The position numbers and the translations under genes are program-made. Below the pieces are notes generated by a model. The model searched no databases. It was not told the DNA's origin and saw only the letters and a list, made by a program, of their open reading frames with translations. From assembly GCF_000383915.1 (NCBI RefSeq), contig NZ_KB912942.1:3423778-3487777 (forward strand): DNA of 64,000 nt, written 5' to 3'. Shown here piece by piece: positions 51,355-60,881 of the stretch; the stretch's first letter is position 1; each line of letters opens with the position of its first letter. This DNA is from Amycolatopsis benzoatilytica AK 16/65 (GTDB lineage: Bacteria > Actinomycetota > Actinomycetes > Mycobacteriales > Pseudonocardiaceae).

Positions 51355-52032
51355 GTGAACATCGCCGACACCTACACCGGACACGTCGAACCGGGCGGCG
51401 ACGCCGCCCGGCGCACGCTGCCCGGGCTCACCATCACCAAGCTCTCCGTTGGCCCGATGGACAACAACGCGTACCTGCTCGTCTGCCGCGCGCAGAACGA
51501 GGCGCTGCTCATCGACGCCGCCAACGACCCGGATCGCATCTCCGACCTGATCGGCCACGGCCCGGACCGGCCCGCGCTGCGCACCGTCGTGACGACGCAC
51601 CAGCACGGCGACCACTGGCAGGCGCTCGGCGCGGTCGCCGGGGCGAACGGCGCGAACACCGCCGCGCACCCGCTCGACGCCGGCCCGCTGCCCATCCCGC
51701 CGGACTTCCTCGTCGAAAACGGTGACACGCTGAAGGTCGGCGAGGCGACGCTGGAAGTGATCCACCTGCGCGGCCACACGCCGGGCTCGATCGCGCTGCT
51801 CTACCGCGACCCGTCCGGCCCGCCGCACCTGTTCACCGGCGATTCGCTGTTCCCGGGCGGGGTCGGCAAGACCGCGTCGCCGGAAGACTTCGCCTCGCTG
51901 CTGGACGACGTCGAGGCACGGATCTTCGACGTGCTGCCGGACGAGACGTGGTTCTACCCGGGCCACGGCGACGATTCGACGCTGGGCGCGGAGCGGCCGA
52001 AGCTCAAGGAGTGGCGCGAACGCGGCTGGTGA
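51355..52032 (+). CDS. Metallo-beta-lactamase-fold hydrolase (glyoxalase II-like)
   Basis: 225 residues. Zinc motif THQHGDHW (81-88), third ligand region HLRGHTPGS near 138, TGDSLF near 162 and final YPGHGDDST near 200. The set matches the glyoxalase II/thioesterase branch; the substrate is not defined. GTG at 51355 is 8 nt after TACCGT (51341-51346), suggesting a leaderless mRNA. Divergent from the DUF1963 gene. Confidence 0.9.
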   Translation: MNIADTYTGHVEPGGDAARRTLPGLTITKLSVGPMDNNAYLLVCRAQNEALLIDAANDPDRISDLIGHGPDRPALRTVVTTHQHGDHWQALGAVAGANGANTAAHPLDAGPLPIPPDFLVENGDTLKVGEATLEVIHLRGHTPGSIALLYRDPSGPPHLFTGDSLFPGGVGKTASPEDFASLLDDVEARIFDVLPDETWFYPGHGDDSTLGAERPKLKEWRERGW

Positions 52033-52109
52033 GCCCGAGGCCGGAACAGTCCAGTGGAAAGCGGCCATGGACTCGTCCGGACTCTGCCGCCCCGCGAAAA
52101 GCCTGGGAC

Positions 52110-52147
52110 GTGGTGTAGTGCTGCGGCTGGCCGAAGCACTACACCAC
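52110..52147 (+). terminator. Perfect hairpin downstream of the MBL-fold gene
   Basis: 13-bp arms GTGGTGTAGTGCT (52110-52122) and complement (52135-52147), 12-nt loop, 78 nt after the gene's stop. Probable terminator without U tract. Confidence 0.6.
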
Positions 52148-52350
52148 CAGCGCGGGCATCTTGGGCGATGCTCGCCGCCTTCGGCGGCAACCGCCGGGTG
52201 CCCGCCGTCCTACACAACCGGCCATCCGTCGCCAGCGAGATCGAGAACGCTTTAAAACGCCATTCGGCGATGCGCCCGGCGCGGGCGTTACCTGCACTTT
52301 CGCCGGAAGACGGCTGACCGTGGATGCCTGGGCGGCCAGTTTTGCGGTCT
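52148..52350. other. Intergenic, nothing recognised
   Basis: About 200 nt. TTTAAAACG near 52250 is AT-rich for this genome, but no gene, promoter pair or repeat could be supported. Confidence 0.4.
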
Positions 52351-52405
52351 GTCCGTGAAGGGCCCCTTGAGGGAATCCAAGTCCCTCAAGGGGCCCTTCA
52401 CGGAC
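52351..52405. repeat. Dispersed palindromic repeat, copy 2
   Basis: Perfect 24-bp arms (52351-52374 and 52382-52405), starting GTCCGTGAAGGGCCCC, with a 7-nt loop. The outer part matches copies at 26534 and 59354, and the inner part shares CTTGAGGGA with copy 3. It lies just before an unexplained open frame. Confidence 0.85.
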
Positions 52406-52438
52406 AAACCAGCGGCGCGTTCGGCGCGCGCCAGTGCG

Positions 52439-52756
52439 TTGCCGATCGACGTCGAGGACGGTCTCGCCGCGTTCGCCGAGGCCGAGAACGAGCGCGCGAC
52501 AAAGCGGGAATCCGTGCTTGCTCGGCTTACCGGATCGGTCGAGGCCGCGCGCGGTTGGCATGGCTCGGTCTGGACGCTCAGCTGGTCAGCCCGCGGCCGC
52601 GCGATGAGCCGCGTCGAGTACGCCGGGCTCTCTCGCGCGATCGGGGTGAAGCGGGGCGAGTTCTCCCGGCACGCGCGCGGCGAGCTCGACGTCGGGACGG
52701 AGGCACTCCCCGAACCAGGCCGCGATTGGCTGCCGCCCGCGGACGCCGCCAGACCG
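52439..52756 (+). pseudogene. Possible gene remnant (open frame with coding-like bias)
   Basis: From TTG 52439 the frame reads LPIDVEDGLAAFAEAENERA then KRESVLARLTGSVEAARGWHG, and so on for about 105 codons with strongly GC-rich third positions and balanced composition, then runs into the antisense of the next gene with no stop. No ribosome site and no family recognised. It may be the 5' part of a gene whose 3' end was lost, or a chance frame. Confidence 0.25.
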
Positions 52757-53878
52757 TCACCGCCGCCGGCGAAACAGTCCCCGGCGTTTCGGCGGGGCCA
52801 AGACGTCCGCGATTCCTTGCAGGAAAGCGTTCTCGTCCACCGGCACCTGTTCCTGCCGAGGCACGTAGCCGCTCGCCAGCCACTCCCCCAGCAGCGCTGT
52901 CCGCCCGTCGCCCCCGCCGTCGTTCGCCAGCGTGAAGAAGCGGCAGACGGACGAGCCGGCGGGGAGCACGACGGCCGCGAAATAGGATTCGGCGGGTTCG
53001 ATCACACCGGCGAAAGCGACCAGAAGCAGTTCGTGCCCGGCGATTTCCGCCAGCCGGCCATGCGGGACGTCCAGCGGCCGGCGCAGCTCGGCTGGCAGGT
53101 AGCCGCCGATATCCGCCCAGCCCTTCGCCAGGAATTCGTTGGGGGTCTGGTTTCCCTTCTGCATCCCGGAGAGCAGGAGGGCGCCGTAGTCCAGGGCGGC
53201 CGATCCCAGCACCCGGGTCACGAACACGAAATTGTGCGGATCCGGCGGCACTGACGGGTCGTCGACCAGCGGGCCGTCCGTCGCGTCAGCGGCTACCTCG
53301 GCGGACGGCCGGAAGCGGATCTCGTCGCCCTGCTGAACCGTCAACTGGGTCATTTCTCCGCGCTGCCACAGGTAAACGTGCGGCGACAGTTCGCGCGGCC
53401 CTTGGGTGAACAACCCCGCCGCGCGTTCGGCCACCCCGGTGAGCGTGCCGTAGGACCCCTCTTCCTGCGGGAAGAACAGCACATGCCGGTCAGTGGGAAT
53501 GGCGCACACCAAACCCCCGGCTGGCACTTCCTTTCCGGTCAGTTTCCGATAGAGCTGGTCGAAAACGAGCACTTGGCTGGCAATGGAACCGGATTCCCCG
53601 GACAGCAGGTGGAACGCGCCGCCGTCGGCGATGTGCACGATTTCGTGCCGCTCGACCGGTAGCGCGGCCAGATTCCGTTCCGCCTGTTCCAGCGGGGTGC
53701 CCAGCGAATCGTCGATCGACCGGTTCAGGTACGCCTCGTCCACTTCCGCGTCCGGCGGCACCTCGACGGTGATCACGGCATACAGACCGGGTGCGAATTC
53801 CGGCACGGCGGCGTCGCCGGCGGCCAGAAATTCCTCGGGGACGAGCCGGAGCATCAACTGCCCGTGTGCCGCTGCCAT
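52757..53878 (-). CDS. Unknown protein, 373 residues
   Basis: No named family recognised with confidence; residues about 15-180 faintly resemble DUF1444-type proteins ([40 protein letters not shown]). A second part (about 195-330) contains [20 protein letters not shown] and [20 protein letters not shown]. No signal peptide or membrane helix; the tail ends in a basic [14 protein letters not shown] at 53876-53878. High third-position GC and a continuous frame support a real gene. It stands alone between the repeat region and a divergent lipoprotein gene. Confidence 0.7.
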   Translation of the reverse strand: MAAAHGQLMLRLVPEEFLAAGDAAVPEFAPGLYAVITVEVPPDAEVDEAYLNRSIDDSLGTPLEQAERNLAALPVERHEIVHIADGGAFHLLSGESGSIASQVLVFDQLYRKLTGKEVPAGGLVCAIPTDRHVLFFPQEEGSYGTLTGVAERAAGLFTQGPRELSPHVYLWQRGEMTQLTVQQGDEIRFRPSAEVAADATDGPLVDDPSVPPDPHNFVFVTRVLGSAALDYGALLLSGMQKGNQTPNEFLAKGWADIGGYLPAELRRPLDVPHGRLAEIAGHELLLVAFAGVIEPAESYFAAVVLPAGSSVCRFFTLANDGGGDGRTALLGEWLASGYVPRQEQVPVDENAFLQGIADVLAPPKRRGLFRRRR

Positions 53879-54038
53879 CCGCCCTGCTTTCCGTTCGTTT
53901 CGTCCCGGTCGACCGGGATGCTACGGAACATCCCCGACTTTGTGAGGGGAATTCGGCCGTCCTCGCGCGCGGAGTATTGCCGGGAGCGGCCGGAGCCGGT
54001 ACGACACACGAAGGTCAACTTCGGATTCGGGAGACGGC

Positions 54039-54692
54039 ATGACAGGTCAGGTGTGGTCGCGGCGGACACTGCTCGGCGGCGCGGCGGGCGGTGCGGCGCT
54101 CTTCGTGGCCGGCTGCGCGTCCGGCCAGGGGGCCCGGGCCGCCGCCGCGCCGGCGCCGGGCGCGCGGGTGATGATCATCCGGCACGGCGAAAAGCCGGAC
54201 GGCTCCGGCGGGCCGCAGGGCATCGACGTGAACGGCAACGCCGACTCGCATTCGCTCACCGTCCGCGGCTGGACCCGGGCCGGCGCGCTGGTCGAACTGT
54301 TCGACCCGTCGACCGGCGCGCTCCGCGACGGCTTGGCGCGCCCGACCGCCGTTTACGCCGCGGGCGGGAGCGGCGGCGAGGGCACCCGGCCGCGCGAGAC
54401 CGCGACGCCGCTGGCCGAGCGACTGGGCAAGCAGCTCGACACGACCTACGCGAAAGGCAGCGAGTCCCAGCTCGCCGCGGAGGTCTCGCGCCGGTCCGAG
54501 CCCACGCTGATCAGCTGGCAGCACGAGGAAATCCCGGCGCTGGCGGCCGCGTTCGGCGCGCCCGCGCCCCAGCGGTGGCCGGACGACCGGTTCGATCTCG
54601 TCTGGGTGCTCACCCCGGCCGGGTCCGGCTGGACCTTGACCCAGGTGCCGCAACTGCTGCTCGCCGGCGACCGCCCCGACCCGATCAAGTGA
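54039..54692 (+). CDS. Tat/lipoprotein with histidine-phosphatase-like fold
   Basis: 217 residues. The N-terminus has twin arginines ([20 protein letters not shown]) and a lipobox AGC (cysteine about residue 26). The mature part begins [12 protein letters not shown], the RHG phosphohistidine motif of the histidine phosphatase superfamily, and later has [16 protein letters not shown] where the second histidine is expected. Shorter than typical family members. Probably an outer-face membrane lipoprotein; substrate unknown. ATG at 54039. Confidence 0.72.
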   Translation: MTGQVWSRRTLLGGAAGGAALFVAGCASGQGARAAAAPAPGARVMIIRHGEKPDGSGGPQGIDVNGNADSHSLTVRGWTRAGALVELFDPSTGALRDGLARPTAVYAAGGSGGEGTRPRETATPLAERLGKQLDTTYAKGSESQLAAEVSRRSEPTLISWQHEEIPALAAAFGAPAPQRWPDDRFDLVWVLTPAGSGWTLTQVPQLLLAGDRPDPIK

Positions 54693-54742
54693 CCGGTCGG
54701 CCGGTGCGTCCGCCCAGTACGCACCGGCCGCCGGGAGCGACG

Positions 54743-55531
54743 TCAGTCCCGCCGCTCGTACGGCACCTTCTCCCCGGCTTCCACCGGGAACGGCAGGTGG
54801 TTCCCGGCCGGCGGCAACGGGCAGGTCGCGAAGTCGGTAAACGCGCACGGCAGGTTGACGGCACGGTTGAAGTCCAGCGTCACGGTGCCGTCCGCGTCCG
54901 GTTCGGACACCGGCAGCGAACGGTTGGCGGCGTACGTGGTCACGCCGCTGGTCTCGTCGGTGAAAAGAATGCTGAACCCGCTCCCCTTGCCGTTGAACGC
55001 GGTCAGCGTGTGCTGCGCGCCGTCGCGCTCGAAGACGACCTGACCCGGCGCGGTGTAGACGTGCGACAGGCCCTCCACCACCGCACCGACCGTCGTCGGC
55101 CGCGGCTCGCCGAACGCTTCGAACCTGCCCGTCAGCACCCAGGAGGGGTCCGGCGCGTAGGACGGCACCCCGTGGAACCCGTGCAGCACCGGCGCTTTCG
55201 GGTCGTGCACGCGGATCAGGTAGCCGGACCGCCGCGCCACCTCGATCTCCACCGCCCCGGCGGTGACCCGGGTGCCCGCCCCGCTGTTCACCAGCTCGAA
55301 CCGGCGGACGCCGGTGAGCGGCTCGCCCTCGTGCCGGAGCTCGCCGCCGTCCGGGTCGACGTAGGCCGCTTCGGCGTCCTGCCACCAGCGCCCGGGCAGC
55401 CCGGGGTAGGTCCGCGGCGCGTCCTCCAGCCAGTCCAGCGACACCAGCGCCAGCCAGCCGTACGGATCGGCCAGCGTCTTCTCCCGCTCGGCCTTCCAGT
55501 CCCGCCAAGCTTGCGCGAACTCCACCGTCAT
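54743..55531 (-). CDS. DUF1684 family protein
   Basis: 262 residues. Family signature at the C-terminus: [20 protein letters not shown], then [16 protein letters not shown]; also [14 protein letters not shown] near the N-terminus and [20 protein letters not shown]. The function of the family is not established. ATG at 55529-55531. Convergent with the lipoprotein gene, 50 nt apart. Confidence 0.85.
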   Translation of the reverse strand: MTVEFAQAWRDWKAEREKTLADPYGWLALVSLDWLEDAPRTYPGLPGRWWQDAEAAYVDPDGGELRHEGEPLTGVRRFELVNSGAGTRVTAGAVEIEVARRSGYLIRVHDPKAPVLHGFHGVPSYAPDPSWVLTGRFEAFGEPRPTTVGAVVEGLSHVYTAPGQVVFERDGAQHTLTAFNGKGSGFSILFTDETSGVTTYAANRSLPVSEPDADGTVTLDFNRAVNLPCAFTDFATCPLPPAGNHLPFPVEAGEKVPYERRD

Positions 55532-55621
55532 CTCCGGCCCCTTCCGCTCGTCTGCCAAGCCCAACGCCAGCCTCGGCATGGCATTCCGGCTCCCACCATG
55601 CGAAACGGTAAGGTCGCCCGG

Positions 55622-56101
55622 GTGGCGGAGCAGACGGAGCAAGCCGTGGAGATCTACACCGACGGCGCGTGCAGCGGCAATCCCGGCCCCGGCGGCTGGG
55701 GCGCGCTGTTGCGCTACGGCAAGCACGAGCGCGAGCTGTACGGCGCGGAGGACGCCGTCACCACGAACAACCGCATGGAGTTGATGGCGCCGATCCGCGC
55801 GCTGGAGAGCCTCACCCGCGCCGCGGTGGTGAAGATCTACACCGACAGCACCTATGTCCGCAACGGCGTCATGCAGTGGATGCCGCGCTGGAAGAAGAAC
55901 GGCTGGCAGACCCAGGCGAAGCAGCCGGTCAAGAACGCCGACCTGTGGCAGCGCCTCGACGAGGCCGGGCAGCGGCACGAGGTCGAATGGCTGTGGGTCA
56001 AGGGGCACGCCGGGCTGCCGGAGAACGAACGCGCCGACAAGCTCGCAGTGAAGGGTGCGCAGGAAGCCGCGAAGGCCGGGATCCGCCGGGCGCGCGGCTA
56101 G
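55622..56101 (+). CDS. rnhA: Ribonuclease HI
   Basis: Cuts RNA in RNA-DNA hybrids. 159 residues from GTG 55622, with the catalytic set D13 ([10 protein letters not shown]), E53 (NNRMELMA), D75 (IYTDSTYV) and D139 (NERADKLA), plus WVKGHAG. GTG 55622 was preferred over ATG 55598 because TAAGGT (55609-55614) sits 7 nt before it, a leaderless pattern, and homologous enzymes start about here. With the ATG the protein would be 167 residues. Confidence 0.95.
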   Translation: MAEQTEQAVEIYTDGACSGNPGPGGWGALLRYGKHERELYGAEDAVTTNNRMELMAPIRALESLTRAAVVKIYTDSTYVRNGVMQWMPRWKKNGWQTQAKQPVKNADLWQRLDEAGQRHEVEWLWVKGHAGLPENERADKLAVKGAQEAAKAGIRRARG

Positions 56102-56164
56102 CCGGCTGCGGGCAGTCCGCCGCCTGGGTGCGGGCAGCGACCGCGCTGGAGACAGAATCAGTGC

Positions 56165-56539
56165 GTGACCAACCCTTGCCCGTGCGGGCTGCCCGAGCCG
56201 TACGCCGCCTGTTGCGGCCGGTTCCACCGCGGCGACCAGCACGCCCCCACCGCCGAACTCCTGATGCGCTCCCGCTACTGCGCGTTCGCCGTCGGCGAGC
56301 CCGAGTACCTGCTCGCCACCTGGCATCCGGACACCCGGCCGATGCGGCTGCGGCTCGACCCTGCCCAGGAATGGACCCGGCTGGAGATCCTCGGCCGCAC
56401 CGGCGGCACGCTGCTGCAGAACGAGGGCACCGTCGAGTTCCGCGCGCACTACCGCTACCGCGGCCAGGGCGAGGCGCAGTACGAGAACAGCCGGTTCGTC
56501 CGCGAGGACGGGCGCTGGTACTACGTCGGCACGGTCTGA
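56165..56539 (+). CDS. YchJ/UPF0225-like protein
   Basis: 124 residues. Begins MTNPCPCGLPEPYAACCGRF, a short SEC-C-like cysteine motif, then LMRSRYCAFAVGEPEYLLAT and an NTF2-like half (TVEFRAHYRYRGQGEAQYEN, ending DGRWYYV). Function unknown; possibly zinc-binding. GTG at 56165 lies 6 nt after CAGAAT, so leaderless initiation is possible. Confidence 0.85.
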   Translation: MTNPCPCGLPEPYAACCGRFHRGDQHAPTAELLMRSRYCAFAVGEPEYLLATWHPDTRPMRLRLDPAQEWTRLEILGRTGGTLLQNEGTVEFRAHYRYRGQGEAQYENSRFVREDGRWYYVGTV

Positions 56540-56606
56540 AGCGGGCCGCGGCGAAAATCGGACGAAAAGACCGGGCCGAAGTCTGTTCCCGGACGCCCCG
56601 GGCGGC

Positions 56607-56642
56607 TACGATCACCGGCAATCGTTAAGTAAGTTTACAAAC
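56607..56642 (+). promoter_or_regulatory. Promoter and candidate operator of the glucosaminidase gene
   Basis: TACGAT (56607-56612) is a likely -10. Just after it, GTTAAGTAAGTTTACAAAC (56624-56642) is an AT-rich imperfect palindrome centred on GTAAGTTTAC. ROK-family repressors of chitosan and sugar genes in actinomycetes bind palindromes of this general AAGTTT type; regulation by such a repressor is inferred. A GAGGAGG site follows at about 56663-56669. Confidence 0.45.
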
Positions 56643-56677
56643 AATCGCCGCCGCCAGGAGCCCGAGGAGGACCGCTC

Positions 56678-59338
56678 GTGACCCCACGCCGGCCAAGAAT
56701 CCCCGGACGGCTGCTAGCCGTCGCCGCCTTGACCGCCGCGTTGATCCCCGCGGTGGCCGGTGCCGCCTCGGCCGGGCCGCAGCCCGGCGAGGAGACGATC
56801 CCCGGCTACCTCATCCAGTCCTCGGCCAAGGTGCCCGACGACTCCGCGGTGTCCAAGCCGGGCTTCGACACCCAAGGCTGGTACCCGGTCGGCTCGCAGT
56901 CCACGGTGTACGCCGGGCTGCTCGCCAACGGCCGCTACTCCGACCCGTTCTACTCCACGAACATGAAGAACGTGCCGGCCGCGGACTTCAAGGTGCCGTG
57001 GTGGTACCGCGCCGATCTCAAGGTCGCCGACGCGTCGCAACGGACCTACCTCGACGTCAGCGGGGTTCTCTCGAAGGCCGACATCTGGGTCAACGGCACC
57101 CGGGTGGCCACCAAGGACGAGGTCAACGGCCCCTACACGAACCACGACCTGGACGTCACCGCGCAGGTGCACGAGGGCGTCAACAACGTCGCGTTCAAGG
57201 TCTACCCGAACGACCCGAACAACGACCTGTCGATGGGCTGGATCGACTGGGCGCAGACCCCGCCGGACCAGAACATGGGCCTGGCGCGCGACATCGTCGT
57301 CCGGCACAGCGGGCCGGTCGCGCTGCGCGGCGCGCACGTCGTCACGAAACTGAACGTGCCCGCGCTCGACCACGCCGACCTCACCGTCAAGGCCGACGTC
57401 CGCAACGACTCGAACGCCGCGGTCCGCACCACGGTGTCAGGCACCGTCTCGGGCCGTCCGGTGAGCCAGGACGTTTCGCTGGCCGCGCACGAGAAGAAGA
57501 CCGTCACCTTCCCGGTGATCGGCGTCCACAAGCCGCAGGTGTGGTGGCCGGCCGGCCTGGGCGGCCAGCCGATGCAGCAACTCGACCTCACCGCGAGCGT
57601 GGGCGGCACGCCGTCCGACGCGAGCCGCTCCAGCTTCGGCATCCGCGATGTCAAGGCGACGCTGAACTCCAGCGGCGGACGGCAGTACACGATCAACGGC
57701 AAGCCGCTGATGATCAAGGGCGGCGGCTGGTCCCCCGACTTGCTGCTGCGCTGGGACGCGGGCCGCGCGGCGGACAAGCTCGCCTACGTCAAGAACCTCG
57801 GCCTCAACACCGTCCGGCTGGAAGGCCACATCGAGCCGGACGCCTTCTTCGACCTCGCCGACCGGATGGGCGTGCTGACCATGCCCGGCTGGGAATGCTG
57901 CGACAAGTGGGAAGGCCAGGTCAACGGCGACGAGAAGGGCGAGCCGTGGACTGAGAAGGACTACCCGATCGCCAAGGCGTCGATGACCGCCGAGGCCGAG
58001 CGGCTGCGCGACCACCCGAGCGTGCTCTCCTTCCACATCGGCAGCGACTTCGCGCCGGACGCGCGGATCGAAAAGGGCTACCTCGACGCGCTGAAGGCGG
58101 CCGACTGGCCGGCCGGCATCGTCTCGGCGGCCTCGGACAAGGCGTCGCCGCAGCTGGGCAAGTCCGGCATGAAGATGAACGGCCCGTACGACTACGTGCC
58201 GCCGAACTACTGGTACGACAAGGCGCACAAGGACGCGGGCGGCGCCTGGAGCTTCAACTCCGAGACCAGCGCCGGGCCGGACATCCCGACGATGGACACG
58301 CTCAAGCGGATGATGTCGCCGGCCGAGCTGGAAACGCTCTGGAAGGACCCCGCCGCGCCGCAGTACCACCGCTCCGAATCGGAGACCTTCGCCGGGCTGA
58401 AGCTCTTCGGCGACGCACTGGCCGCCCGGTACGGCAAGCCGACCAGCCTCGAGGACTTCGTCCGCAAGGCACAGCTGGCGCAGTACGAGAACGTCCGCGC
58501 GGAGTTCGAATCGCACGCCCGCAATTTCACGGACAAGTCGAACCCGTCCACCGGGCTCATCTACTGGATGCTCAACAGCGGCTGGACCTCGCTGCACTGG
58601 CAGCTGTTCGACGCGTATATGGACCAGAACGGCTCGTACTTCGGGGCCCAGAAGGCGAACGAGCCGCTGCACATCCAGTACTCGTACGACACGAAGTCGG
58701 CCGAGGTGGTCAACTCCACCGGCAAGAAGGCGTCCGGCCTGACCGCCACGGCAGAGCTGTACAACACCGACGGCACGAAGAAGTTCTCCAAGACCGCCAA
58801 GGACCTGTCCGTCAACGGCGGCGGCGCGCACGCCAAGGCGCTCGACATCGGTTCGGTCAGCGGGCTCTCGTCCACGTATCTGGCGAAGCTGGTGCTCACC
58901 GACTCGTCCGGCAAGGAGGTCAGCCGGAACGTGTATTGGCTGTCCACCAAGGAGGACAAGCTCGACTGGGCGAAGACGGACTGGTACTACACGCCGACCA
59001 CGGCCAGCGCCGACCTCACGGGCTTGTCGAAGCTGGGCGCGGCGAAGGTGGCCGCCACGGCGACCTCAGTCCCGGGCGCGGACGGCACCACCGTCACCAC
59101 GGTGAAGCTGACCAACACCTCGTCGGGCAAGACGCCGGCCTTCATGGTCGACACGCACCTGGTGGACGCTGCGGGCAAGCCGGTGCTGCCGGTGACCTGG
59201 ACGGACAACCAGGTCAGCCTGTGGCCAGGCGAATCGGTGACCGTCACCGCCACCTACCGCACCGCCGACCTGCACGGGTCCGCGCCGTCGGTGCGGGTCG
59301 CGGGCTGGAACACCGGGACGCAGACCGTCCGCGGGTAG
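56678..59338 (+). CDS. csxA: Secreted exo-beta-D-glucosaminidase (GH2, CsxA-like)
   Basis: Releases glucosamine from the non-reducing end of chitosan oligomers outside the cell. 886 residues: Sec signal 1-32, jelly-roll domain about 40-220 (VNGTRVATKDEVNGPYTNHD), Ig-like domain, TIM barrel about 330-640, then two Ig-like domains. Catalytic D457 (HIGSDFAPD) and E529 (FNSETSAG) match D469 and E541 of A. orientalis CsxA, with identical 72-residue spacing. The protein ends at SVRVAGWNTGTQTVRG, where CsxA continues into a CBM35; that module is absent. GTG at 56678. A palindromic repeat follows. Confidence 0.94.
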   Translation: MTPRRPRIPGRLLAVAALTAALIPAVAGAASAGPQPGEETIPGYLIQSSAKVPDDSAVSKPGFDTQGWYPVGSQSTVYAGLLANGRYSDPFYSTNMKNVPAADFKVPWWYRADLKVADASQRTYLDVSGVLSKADIWVNGTRVATKDEVNGPYTNHDLDVTAQVHEGVNNVAFKVYPNDPNNDLSMGWIDWAQTPPDQNMGLARDIVVRHSGPVALRGAHVVTKLNVPALDHADLTVKADVRNDSNAAVRTTVSGTVSGRPVSQDVSLAAHEKKTVTFPVIGVHKPQVWWPAGLGGQPMQQLDLTASVGGTPSDASRSSFGIRDVKATLNSSGGRQYTINGKPLMIKGGGWSPDLLLRWDAGRAADKLAYVKNLGLNTVRLEGHIEPDAFFDLADRMGVLTMPGWECCDKWEGQVNGDEKGEPWTEKDYPIAKASMTAEAERLRDHPSVLSFHIGSDFAPDARIEKGYLDALKAADWPAGIVSAASDKASPQLGKSGMKMNGPYDYVPPNYWYDKAHKDAGGAWSFNSETSAGPDIPTMDTLKRMMSPAELETLWKDPAAPQYHRSESETFAGLKLFGDALAARYGKPTSLEDFVRKAQLAQYENVRAEFESHARNFTDKSNPSTGLIYWMLNSGWTSLHWQLFDAYMDQNGSYFGAQKANEPLHIQYSYDTKSAEVVNSTGKKASGLTATAELYNTDGTKKFSKTAKDLSVNGGGAHAKALDIGSVSGLSSTYLAKLVLTDSSGKEVSRNVYWLSTKEDKLDWAKTDWYYTPTTASADLTGLSKLGAAKVAATATSVPGADGTTVTTVKLTNTSSGKTPAFMVDTHLVDAAGKPVLPVTWTDNQVSLWPGESVTVTATYRTADLHGSAPSVRVAGWNTGTQTVRG

Positions 59339-59353
59339 GCAGCGCAGCACGTC

Positions 59354-59404
59354 CGTGAAGGGAACTTTGAGGGACTCTGAGTCCCTCAAAGTTCCCTTCA
59401 CGGC
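59354..59404. repeat. Dispersed palindromic repeat, copy 3
   Basis: Perfect 24-bp arms (59354-59377 and 59381-59404) around CTG, beginning CCGTGAAGGGAACTTT. It lies between the convergent csxA and esterase genes, six bases before the esterase stop, so it can terminate both. Shares its outer sequence with copies at 26534 and 52351. Confidence 0.85.
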
Positions 59405-59409
59405 TTTCG

Positions 59410-60819
59410 TCAGCTCCAGAGCTCCCGCTGCTCGCGGTCCGGATCGGACACGGTGGTGCTGACGTCGTCGAACAGCCGGGTCACCCGGCTCTCCGGCGTG
59501 TAGGCGGGCCAGCCCGGGTCGCCGCCCGCGACGAACCGGACCCAGGTTTCGACCATCTCCGTCGCGATCGCCTGCCGCCGCCGCGGGTCCGGGCGGGAGA
59601 CCGCGAACAGGAACCGCCAGTTCGGGTTGCCGATGTCGTCGAACACGAACGGCAGGTCCAGCCCGTGCACCGCGCCGAGGCCCTTCCCGCGCGGCGCGAT
59701 TCGCCAGTCCAGCCGGTACATCCACGCGGCGCCGCCCGCCGCGTGCTGGCTCTCCGCGAGCCGGATCGCCGGCAGCCACCAGTCCCCCGCCGTGCGGACC
59801 TGGTTCACCAGCTGGTCCTCCGGCCAATCCGGCAGCAGCGGCCGGTACGCCTCGGTCATCTTGGCGATGTCGTCCGGTTCGAGCATGGTGGAGCCGGTGC
59901 CGAGCAGCTTCGCGCCGCCGGTTTGCAGCCAGGCGAACAGATCCTGCTCGTCGGCCGTAGTACCGGCGAGGAGGCGGACGTCCCGCGCCGCTCCGGCCGC
60001 GATCGCCTCGCCGGGCCGCCGTGGCAGAAGATCGCCGTCGATCACCACGCGGTAGGGCCCCAGCGTGCCCAGCTTCGCGGTAAGACGTTGCTGCGCGGGC
60101 AAAATCTCCGCGACCGGCAGAGTGGCGAGGTGCGCGCCGCCGACCTCGGCCAGCATCGCCTCGCCGACCGCTTCCGCTTCGGCCGGCGTGTGGACCACGG
60201 AACCGACGCCGGTCCCGCTCTGCACGATCGCCTGCCGGAACAGCCCGCGTGCGGCCGGGACCGCCAGCAGGGTCCCGACCGTGCGGCCGCCGTTGGACTG
60301 CCCGGCGAGCGTGACCCGCCGCGGGTCGCCGCCGAACGCGGCGATGTTGTCGCGAACCCACCGCAGAGCCAGCACTTGGTCGTGCAGCGAGAGGTTCCCG
60401 TCGGAAACGCCGGGCAGCCGCAGCAGGCCGAGAACCCCGAGCCGGTACCCGACGGTCACCACGACCACGCCCCGCCGGGCGTACGCGGACGCGTCGAACT
60501 GATGCGGCGAGCCCATCACGCCTCCGCCGCCGTGGATCCACACCAGCACCGGGTACGAACCGGGCGCGTGCGGCGCGTAGACGTTGACGTGCAGGCAGTC
60601 TTCCTCGCCGGTGAAGCGTTTCCCGGTCACTTCCGGCTGAGGCGCCTTCGCGGCGAACTCCGTCGCGTCGCGCAGCCCGGTCCACTCCGCGACCGGGACC
60701 GGCGGCCGGAACCGCAACTCCCCGACCGGCGGTTCCGCGAACGGCACCCCCAGGAAAAGCCCGACTCCGTCCCGCACCGCGCCGCGGACAGCACCGGCCC
60801 GCGTCTCCACCGTCGTCAC
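59410..60819 (-). CDS. Type-B carboxylesterase
   Basis: 469 residues of the carboxylesterase/para-nitrobenzyl esterase family. Oxyanion WIHGGGGVMGS (94-104), EDCLHVNVYAP (73-83), nucleophile S175 in AGQSNGG (GQSNG instead of the common GESAG), acid near ADEQDLF, and histidine in AVHGLDLPFVF. No signal peptide. GTG at 60817-60819 is 7 nt after TAGGCT (complement 60827-60832), a leaderless pattern; the upstream extension of the frame has no homology. Confidence 0.9.
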   Translation of the reverse strand: MTTVETRAGAVRGAVRDGVGLFLGVPFAEPPVGELRFRPPVPVAEWTGLRDATEFAAKAPQPEVTGKRFTGEEDCLHVNVYAPHAPGSYPVLVWIHGGGGVMGSPHQFDASAYARRGVVVVTVGYRLGVLGLLRLPGVSDGNLSLHDQVLALRWVRDNIAAFGGDPRRVTLAGQSNGGRTVGTLLAVPAARGLFRQAIVQSGTGVGSVVHTPAEAEAVGEAMLAEVGGAHLATLPVAEILPAQQRLTAKLGTLGPYRVVIDGDLLPRRPGEAIAAGAARDVRLLAGTTADEQDLFAWLQTGGAKLLGTGSTMLEPDDIAKMTEAYRPLLPDWPEDQLVNQVRTAGDWWLPAIRLAESQHAAGGAAWMYRLDWRIAPRGKGLGAVHGLDLPFVFDDIGNPNWRFLFAVSRPDPRRRQAIATEMVETWVRFVAGGDPGWPAYTPESRVTRLFDDVSTTVSDPDREQRELWS

Positions 60820-60881
60820 GCCCGGCAGCCTAACGCCGGTCCGCGCGGGTGCTGCGCGAGCGCAAGCCGCATGATTGTCCG

